In this document: positions 1-4,391 of the stretch, in pieces
Layout of the letters: the number at the start of each line of letters is the position of its first letter
Position numbering within the stretch: position 1 is the stretch's first letter
Assembly: GCA_027346125.1 (NCBI GenBank)
Contig: DAIEST010000081.1
Coordinates: forward strand, 1 to 6,972
Direction of reading: 5' to 3'
Origin: Leptospirillum sp.
Lineage (GTDB): Bacteria; Nitrospirota; Leptospirillia; Leptospirillales; Leptospirillaceae
Length of the DNA: 6,972 nucleotides
The notes under the pieces: model-generated
Told to the model about the DNA's origin: nothing
The model's input: the letters and a program-made list of their open reading frames with translations, nothing else
The model's database searches: none
Position numbers and translations under genes: made by a program

Positions 1-1
1 T

Positions 2-463
2 CGTTCAGTTCACCAGGAATACCCTGACGTATCGCTGGAACACATGTATGTGGACAATGCCGCCATGCAGCTTGTGAGGAACCCCAAGCAGTTTGACGTT
101 CTGGTCACCGGAAATCTCTTCGGGGATATCCTCTCCGACGAAGCGGCCCAGTTGACCGGATCGATCGGGATGCTGGCTTCCGCCTCGATCGGAGGAAAGA
201 CGGGATTGTATGAGCCGATTCATGGGAGCGCGCCGGATATTGCCGGAAAGGACCTGGCGAACCCGTTGGCGATGATTCTTTCCCTTTCTCTTCTTTTCCG
301 CTACTCCCTTGACCGGGAAGATCTGGCGGAAAAAATCGAGGGGGCCGTCCGTTCTGTCCTTTCCCAGGGGATCCGGACCACCGACATCCAGGGAGAAGGG
401 GCAAGACAGGTCGTTGGAACAAAGGAAATGGGAGACCGTGTTCTCCGGGAATTCGTGAACTGA
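2..463 (+). CDS. leuB: 3-isopropylmalate dehydrogenase, C-terminal part (5' end outside window)
   Basis: LeuB oxidatively decarboxylates 3-isopropylmalate to 2-oxoisocaproate with NAD+, the third step of leucine biosynthesis, in the cytoplasm. Only the last 153 residues are present; the frame is open from base 2 to the TGA at 461-463. Visible family signatures are MYVDNAAMQ and GDILSDEA, which carry the aspartates that bind the divalent metal and substrate, and the NAD-binding loop YEPIHGSAPDIAGKDLANP near the C-terminus. These distinguish it well from unrelated dehydrogenases. Isocitrate or tartrate dehydrogenases of the same superfamily are less likely, because the GSIGMLASASIG and LLFRYSL stretches are typical of LeuB. 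It is the first visible gene of a plus-strand cluster, and asd begins 17 bases after its stop. Confidence 0.95.
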   Translation, partial: RSVHQEYPDVSLEHMYVDNAAMQLVRNPKQFDVLVTGNLFGDILSDEAAQLTGSIGMLASASIGGKTGLYEPIHGSAPDIAGKDLANPLAMILSLSLLFRYSLDREDLAEKIEGAVRSVLSQGIRTTDIQGEGARQVVGTKEMGDRVLREFVN

Positions 464-480
464 TGAGGAAGGAAAAAACC

Positions 481-1512
481 ATGGATGGGAAAGGGTTTTC
501 CGTAGCCGTCGTCGGAGCGACCGGTGCTGTTGGTCGGGAGATGATATCCATTCTGGAGGAACGCGAGTTTCCGGTGTCCGGGCTCCACCTCTTTGCTTCC
601 GAACAATCGGCGGGCGAGAGTATTTCTTTCCGGGGAATGCCCCATACAGTGCGACAGATGAAGGGTGCTTCGGATGCCAGAGGGGTCCAGATCGCTCTTT
701 TTTCCGCAGGAAGCGATGTCAGTCTGGCCATTTCTCCGGATCTCGTGCGCCAGGGAACCCTGGTCATCGACAACAGTTCTGCTTTCAGAATGGTTCCGGA
801 AATTCCCCTGGTCATTCCGGAGGTCAACCCTGAGGCGTTGCCGTCGCGATTGGGCCCTTTCCTGATCGCCAATCCGAATTGCGCAACCATCCAGATGCTG
901 GTTGTCCTAAAGCCCCTGATTGAGCGGGCCGGGGTTCGGAGGATTGTCGTCACGACCTTTCAGTCCGTTTCCGGAACGGGAAAGAATGCGATGGACGAAC
1001 TGGCCGCCCAGATGGCGCTCCTCATGAATGGTCGGGTCGATGAGATCAAGCCGGAGGTGTACGCTCCCTATCAGATTGCGTTCAACGTATTGCCCCAGAT
1101 TGATCAGTTTCTTCCGGATGGTTCCACGAAGGAAGAGGAGAAAATGAAGCTCGAAAGCCGCAAGATTCTGGGGATTTCCGATCTCAGGGTCAGTGCAACC
1201 ACGGTACGGGTTCCGGTGATGATCGGACATTCCGAATCTGTCAGCATTGAGTTCGACCGTCCCCTGTCCCCAGACGAGGCCAGAGCCATCCTTTCCGAAG
1301 CCCCGGGAGTTCGGGTATGGGATGATCCGTCCCGGAAGATCTACCCCGTGCCTCGAGATGTTGCCGGGCAGGATGATGTTTTTGTCGGAAGGATCAGGAC
1401 AGACGATTCGGTGGAAAATGGTCTGAACCTCTGGATTGTGGGAGACAATCTGCGAAAAGGTGCGGCGCTGAATGCGGTTCAGATCGCCGAACGGATTGTT
1501 GCCAACATTTGA
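481..1512 (+). CDS. asd: Aspartate-semialdehyde dehydrogenase
   Basis: Asd reduces L-aspartyl-4-phosphate to aspartate-4-semialdehyde with NADPH, the branch-point step towards lysine/diaminopimelate, threonine and methionine. The 343-residue protein opens with a Rossmann nucleotide-binding motif, GATGAVG at residues 12-18. The catalytic cysteine is Cys134 in ANPNCATIQM. The active-site glutamine is Gln161 in TTFQSVSGTG, and Arg243 and His250 lie in TVRVPVMIGHSE. All key residues are intact and the length is normal. An in-frame ATG at 463 overlaps the leuB stop (TGATG) and would add six residues. I prefer the ATG at 481 because GAGGAAGG (465-472) lies at ideal distance before it, whereas the 463 start has no clear ribosome binding site. 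The gene sits between leuB and nadA on the same strand with short gaps, so it is probably in one transcript with them. Confidence 0.96.
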   Translation: MDGKGFSVAVVGATGAVGREMISILEEREFPVSGLHLFASEQSAGESISFRGMPHTVRQMKGASDARGVQIALFSAGSDVSLAISPDLVRQGTLVIDNSSAFRMVPEIPLVIPEVNPEALPSRLGPFLIANPNCATIQMLVVLKPLIERAGVRRIVVTTFQSVSGTGKNAMDELAAQMALLMNGRVDEIKPEVYAPYQIAFNVLPQIDQFLPDGSTKEEEKMKLESRKILGISDLRVSATTVRVPVMIGHSESVSIEFDRPLSPDEARAILSEAPGVRVWDDPSRKIYPVPRDVAGQDDVFVGRIRTDDSVENGLNLWIVGDNLRKGAALNAVQIAERIVANI

Positions 1513-1536
1513 AGGAGAAAGAGGGGAGGAATAGAG

Positions 1537-2499
1537 ATGACGAACACTCCGACAGTATTGGTGCCTCTTGCCCATCAGGAAGCCGATCCCTCTGCGGCGT
1601 TTCTTGTGGAGCGGATCCAGTCACTCAAGAAAGAGCGGAACGCCATTATTCTGGCCCACAATTACCAGATTGGCGAAGTGCAGGATGTTGCCGACTATAT
1701 TGGAGACTCGCTGGAGCTCGCCCGTTTCGCGGCCCGGACGGATGCCGATACGATCGTTTTTTGTGGCGTTCATTTTATGGCAGAAACGGCAAAAATCCTG
1801 AATCCTGGTCGGCACGTCGTGGTTCCGGATCTCAAGGCAGGCTGTCCGATGTCGGACATGATCACGCCGGAAGAGGTGGATCGTCTCAGGGAAAAACATC
1901 CGGGAGCGGTCGTTGTGACGTACGTGAACTCTCCGGCTTCCGTGAAGGCCAAGAGCGACATTTGCTGTACGTCGGCAAATGCGGTCCGGATCGTGCAATC
2001 GATCCCGGAAGGTACGCCAGTCATTTTCATTCCCGATCAGTTTCTGGGCGATTACGTCCAGCGTGCGACAGGCCGGAGCCTGATCCTGTTTGAGGGATTT
2101 TGTCCCACTCACATGCGAATCATGGCCGCGGACATTGATCAGGCACGCCATCAATATCCGGAGGCACTGGTCATTGCCCATCCGGAGTGCCAGCCGGATG
2201 TTGCCATCAAATCCGATGTGGTGGCCAGTACCAGTCGTATGGCTTCTGCGGTCCGTGAGAGTGCCGCCCGGACGGTGGTTGTGGGTACGGAGCTGGGAAT
2301 GATTCATCGTCTCCGGAAGGAAAATCCCGAAAAGGAGTTCATTCCGGCCTGCTCTACATGCGACTGCTCCAATATGAAAGTGAACTCCCTTGAAAAAATC
2401 CTCTGGGCGCTTGAGGATCTGTCCCCGGAAATTCTTCTTCCAGAGGAGATTATCCGGGATGCCCGGACCGCTCTTGACCGTATGCTCGAGAACTCCTGA
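1537..2499 (+). CDS. nadA: Quinolinate synthase
   Basis: NadA condenses iminoaspartate (from L-aspartate oxidase) with dihydroxyacetone phosphate to make quinolinate for NAD synthesis, using an oxygen-sensitive [4Fe-4S] cluster. The 320-residue protein shows the three cluster cysteines in their usual contexts: Cys103 (AGCPMSD), Cys189 (GFCPTHMRI) and, by alignment with CPxM motifs, Cys277 in CSTCDCSNMKVN. Conserved active-site segments are ILAHNYQ (His41), DYIGDSLELAR, HFMAETAKIL, AHPEC (His215, Glu217) and GTELGMIHRL. The start is set by a strong ribosome binding site, GGGGAGGA at 1523-1530, six bases upstream. The C-terminal cysteines are spaced C-x2-C-x-C, whereas the E. coli enzyme has C-x2-C-x2-C. 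nadB and nadC are not in the window. The gene lies 24 bases after asd, and its stop overlaps the next start, which suggests coupled translation. Confidence 0.97.
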   Translation: MTNTPTVLVPLAHQEADPSAAFLVERIQSLKKERNAIILAHNYQIGEVQDVADYIGDSLELARFAARTDADTIVFCGVHFMAETAKILNPGRHVVVPDLKAGCPMSDMITPEEVDRLREKHPGAVVVTYVNSPASVKAKSDICCTSANAVRIVQSIPEGTPVIFIPDQFLGDYVQRATGRSLILFEGFCPTHMRIMAADIDQARHQYPEALVIAHPECQPDVAIKSDVVASTSRMASAVRESAARTVVVGTELGMIHRLRKENPEKEFIPACSTCDCSNMKVNSLEKILWALEDLSPEILLPEEIIRDARTALDRMLENS

Positions 2500-2735
2500 T
2501 GTCACGGATTTTTTTGTTTCTGGGAGTTTTTTTCCTGGGACTGTCTTTTGTTACATGGCTGACCGAGAGAGGGCCTGGAAAAAGTATTTTCTCGTCACTG
2601 GGTCATCTTCCCGGAGACATTGTGGTCGACCGCCCCGGTTTCAAATTCTACTTTCCGCTCGTGACCAGTCTGCTCGTCAGTGTGGCCGTTTCCCTCTTGC
2701 TCTATCTTCTTTCCCGATTTTCAAGCCGTCCCTGA
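2499..2735 (+). CDS. Small two-helix membrane protein, DUF2905 family
   Basis: This 78-residue protein has two predicted transmembrane helices (about residues 3-21 and 52-72). The connecting segment carries LGHLPGD (34-40) and RPGFKFYFPL (45-54). That layout and the LPGD...RPGF.FYFPL pattern match the widespread DUF2905 family of small inner-membrane proteins, whose function is unknown. The ATG overlaps the nadA stop in a TGATG junction and has no good ribosome binding site of its own, so translation probably depends on ribosomes finishing nadA. It is the last gene of the plus-strand cluster, and its 3' end overlaps the convergent minus-strand gene by 15 bases. I assign no specific role. Confidence 0.85.
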   Translation: MSRIFLFLGVFFLGLSFVTWLTERGPGKSIFSSLGHLPGDIVVDRPGFKFYFPLVTSLLVSVAVSLLLYLLSRFSSRP

Positions 2736-3194
2736 CTTTTCCGGTGGTGGACAGACCGGAGCGGCTGTTCCGGTTTCCATTTCCGACAGCAATATTTTGA
2801 CCGAATCGATCAGTTCAGGGATTTGAGGGGCATTGTTCCGGATAGCTCCCAGAATATTTTCAAGTCGGGCAAGTCGTTGCATCTCCCGGTCTTCGGAGGA
2901 GAGGCTGTCCAGTTTTTGGTAAAACTCGGGAAAAAAGGATTCTCTCGATGCCCGGACCGCTTCGATGGCAGAAAGAAGTTCAGGTGGCTGAACGTCTCCT
3001 GTGTCGGAAGCGATGAAGAATGTTCCCCCATTGAAGAGCAGGATGATAAAAGGCGGTTTTCCCGGGACGATCAGAGGAAGAACGGCTTCGATCGTCCGTC
3101 CAACAGATTCTTTCAGAGAAAGGAGAAGACCTGGGCATGCCCGGGCATGCTCGATTTTTTCCCGGTTGACCTGCCATTTCCGTTCGACGTACAT
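2721..3194 (-). CDS. Uncharacterised protein, 157 residues
   Basis: I do not recognise the family. The protein starts MYVERKWQVN and has a charged N-terminal helix. A hydrophobic, probably beta-rich core follows at about residues 34-62 (EAVLPLIVPG, FIILLFNGGTFFIAS). After it come a long, charged, helix-forming region (about 71-140) with many Glu, Arg and Leu, and a Pro-rich tail with one Cys. There is no signal peptide, clear membrane helix or known catalytic motif. I chose the ATG at 3194 (minus strand) because AGGGG lies seven bases upstream. A TTG at 3227 would add 11 residues, but it falls in the T-run of the upstream terminator. The 3' end overlaps the convergent DUF2905 gene by 15 bases. 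The opposite strand also has an open frame (2823-3212), but it looks like a shadow: no family resemblance and no ribosome binding site that I noticed. Confidence 0.68.
   Translation of the reverse strand: MYVERKWQVNREKIEHARACPGLLLSLKESVGRTIEAVLPLIVPGKPPFIILLFNGGTFFIASDTGDVQPPELLSAIEAVRASRESFFPEFYQKLDSLSSEDREMQRLARLENILGAIRNNAPQIPELIDSVKILLSEMETGTAAPVCPPPEKSGTA
3135..3160 (+). repeat. Perfect 16-bp palindrome followed by T6 on the plus strand
   Basis: GCATGCCCGGGCATGC at 3135-3150 is its own reverse complement. As RNA it could form a six-pair GC-rich stem with a CCGG loop. On the plus strand it is followed by TCGA and six Ts (3155-3160), which resembles an intrinsic terminator. It lies inside the 5' part of the minus-strand hypothetical gene, encoding its residues 15-20. 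It could therefore stop plus-strand transcripts reading on from the leuB-asd-nadA cluster, or simply be a coding coincidence. The palindrome is certain; its function is inferred. Confidence 0.4.
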
Positions 3195-3224
3195 AATTGC
3201 ACCCCTGGATGAATCGTAAGGAAA

Positions 3225-3248
3225 CAAAAAACCCGCCTGAAGGCGGGT
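3225..3248 (-). terminator. Rho-independent terminator of the minus-strand epsilon-subunit gene
   Basis: Read on the minus strand, ACCCGCCT-TC-AGGCGGGT forms a GC-rich stem of 7-8 pairs (3231-3248) followed directly by a T-run (TTTTTT then GTTT). It begins 31 bases after the stop codon of the gene at 3280-3861 and sits just before the ribosome binding site of the next minus-strand gene. The plus-strand side has no comparable T-run (CTTTCATT), so it acts mainly on minus-strand transcription. Confidence 0.88.
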
Positions 3249-3279
3249 CTTTCATTGCATTGAACCGGTCTCCCGAAGG

Positions 3280-3861
3280 TCAGAACCCTTTGGAGTTGGT
3301 ACGCATTTTCTTGATGAAATCTGTCAGGAGTTCGAATTTCTCGGGTCCCGTGTCGCGGACCGACAGATTCGCGTCCTCGTGGCCGGCAAAGGAACAGAAC
3401 GCGAGAGTATAACAGGATGTTCCGCCCCGAATGATCTTGAGGGCAAGATTGGCTTGATGGCAATGGACACCCACAAACAGGCAGACATCAATCTTATTGT
3501 GCCAGATGGTCAGGTTTGGATGATTGGGGTTGATCTCTGTTTCAGGATCAATTTTTGGATATTTTGGTCGGTAATCGGACATGGGAATGATCTTGATACC
3601 GCCTTCAACCGAAGCCCGTTTGATCACCTTGGCCATTTTTGCGGATTTCTCGTTCCATTTCCAAAGGACAAGAGGACCGGGGAAAAAAGTCGGAACCTTG
3701 GCGTTCGCCAGTTTGCGGGCGGCTTCTTCAATGGCTTCGTCTTCGGAAACAAGCCGGCCTTCAATATGTCCCTGCCCCGGATCGGGAAGGGTAATGCCCA
3801 TCATGGCTGCGGAGGGGGGTAAAAAAGCCTCTGGGCCAACGGCTACGCGGTACTGGGACAC
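3280..3861 (-). CDS. CdhB-like (CO dehydrogenase/acetyl-CoA synthase epsilon) family subunit
   Basis: This 193-residue cytoplasmic protein resembles the CO dehydrogenase/acetyl-CoA synthase epsilon (CdhB) family, a Rossmann-like DHS fold. Segments that suggest it are AARKLANAKVPTFFPGPLVLW (47-67), GGIKIIPMSDYRP (87-99) and KIDVCLFVGVHCHQANLALKIIR (123-145), i.e. a pooled-subunit motif, a GP turn and an 'IDxxLxxG' strand. In autotrophs with a reverse TCA cycle, related small proteins accompany five-subunit pyruvate or 2-oxoglutarate:ferredoxin oxidoreductases, so a role as an accessory oxidoreductase subunit is a reasonable inference. A Cys/His-rich patch is notable: Cys127, His133, Cys134, His135, Cys150, Cys156 and His161. 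The start is GTG, supported by AGGAG five bases upstream. No catalytic oxidoreductase subunit is visible next to it; the upstream neighbour is divergent katE. The transcript ends at a clear terminator. The fold assignment is moderately sure and the partner complex is unknown. Confidence 0.7.
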   Translation of the reverse strand: MSQYRVAVGPEAFLPPSAAMMGITLPDPGQGHIEGRLVSEDEAIEEAARKLANAKVPTFFPGPLVLWKWNEKSAKMAKVIKRASVEGGIKIIPMSDYRPKYPKIDPETEINPNHPNLTIWHNKIDVCLFVGVHCHQANLALKIIRGGTSCYTLAFCSFAGHEDANLSVRDTGPEKFELLTDFIKKMRTNSKGF

Positions 3862-3997
3862 GATTACTCCTGTTCATTATGGGAAGATCCGGCCATTGCG
3901 GGCAGGACTTGCCGGTTTATCCCTTTCGGATACGCCCTGATCAGTTGCTTTGGGGCCGAATTGGGGGTGTTTGGTTTAGATCGGACAGATATTTTCT

Positions 3998-4040
3998 TTG
4001 TTAACAAGTGATTCTGAAATAATTCGAGAATCCTAATTCT
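3998..4040. promoter_or_regulatory. Cluster of palindromes, candidate operator
   Basis: Two palindromes sit side by side. TTGTTAACAA (3998-4007) is perfect. The 23-base element at 4010-4032 reads GATTCT-ga-AAT-a-ATT-cg-AGAATC, with 9 of 11 symmetric positions paired. A further ATTCT (4036-4040) repeats the outer half-site, giving ATTCT, AGAAT, ATTCT in a row. The inner AAT-a-ATT around a single central base has the 7-1-7 geometry of Fur/PerR boxes, although the match to the PerR consensus is only partial. A peroxide- or metal-responsive repressor would fit a catalase gene, but the site is about 90 bases upstream of the best promoter. The symmetry is seen; the regulator is inferred. Confidence 0.4.
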
Positions 4041-4076
4041 AAGGTGTGGAGAGCTTCCTTGTCAAATGCCCAAGGG

Positions 4077-4098
4077 CTGTTCAGGAGTACCTGAGCAG
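4077..4098. promoter_or_regulatory. Inverted repeat upstream of the katE promoter
   Basis: CTGTTCAGG-AGTA-CCTGAGCAG forms nine consecutive pairs (one of them G-T) around a four-base loop. It ends 20 bases before the predicted -35 box at 4119. This is a suitable position for an activator site, or it could form an RNA hairpin if transcribed from further upstream. A short T-rich stretch (TTTTTATT, about 4107-4114) follows, so a weak plus-strand terminator is another reading. Confidence 0.4.
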
Positions 4099-4118
4099 AT
4101 ACCAAATTTTTATTGGCA

Positions 4119-4147
4119 TTGACAACATTCCAAAAGTTTAATATTGT
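4119..4147 (+). promoter_or_regulatory. Sigma-70-like promoter, probably for katE
   Basis: A perfect -35 box TTGACA (4119-4124) is followed by a 17-base spacer and TATTGT (4142-4147), which matches the -10 consensus at four of six positions including both Ts and the A of TAT...T. The region is AT-rich. Transcription would begin near 4154 and leave a leader of roughly 240 bases before the katE ATG. No other comparably good box pair was noticed closer to katE. Confidence 0.45.
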
Positions 4148-4391
4148 CTTAGTTGCTACACTACTTCTGACCATCGCAAGAACTCACCCGTTTCTTCCCT
4201 TATGAACCAAACTATCATGCATTTTTCTGACCGTTCCTCATGTCCTCATGAAGCGAATCACTCATATCCCTGACGTCTGTCTCTGATCCGAATCCCCCTA
4301 TTCCTTCTGGTCTGGGATCAGTGATGTCGAATTGGATCGTTGGGGGACGGGAATGGTTTTTGATGGAGTCTGGAATGAGATGGGATAAGCC

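Larger units (their letters stand above)
3862..4391. other. 530-base divergent intergenic region, no convincing gene
   Basis: This stretch separates the minus-strand epsilon-subunit gene from katE. I see no credible coding sequence in it. Short open frames here are extensions or antisense shadows of the flanking genes. From about 3960 to 4200 the DNA is clearly more AT-rich than the genes. It holds palindromes at 3998-4007 and 4010-4032, a hairpin at 4077-4098, a sigma-70-like promoter at 4119-4147 and a leader of more than 200 bases with long-range inverted repeats. I could not pick out a good promoter for the minus-strand gene. Confidence 0.75.

Noticed and set aside
463..480. Upstream asd start at 463 overlapping the leuB stop
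   Set aside because: The ATG at 481 has a strong, well-spaced ribosome binding site and gives the usual N-terminus. The six extra residues (MRKEKT) are encoded by the ribosome binding site itself.
105..953. 282-residue open frame on the minus strand across leuB and asd
   Set aside because: It is rich in Arg, Ser and Pro with no recognisable domain, and antisense to two well-identified genes.
1509..2093. 194-residue plus-strand frame starting at the asd stop
   Set aside because: It is an out-of-frame shadow of nadA, full of Arg, Gly and Ser, with no domain.
1621..2505. 294-residue open frame on the minus strand across nadA
   Set aside because: It is antisense to a certain nadA, has no family resemblance, and a composition typical of a shadow frame.
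2755..2774. ACCGGA/TCCGGT hairpin after the DUF2905 gene as an operon terminator
   Set aside because: There are only six pairs with an eight-base loop, and the following tract (TTTCCATTTCC) is broken, so the support is too weak.
4077..4098. LexA-type SOS box (CTG...CAG)
   Set aside because: The spacing between CTG and CAG is 16 bases rather than 10, and the interior is not AT-rich.
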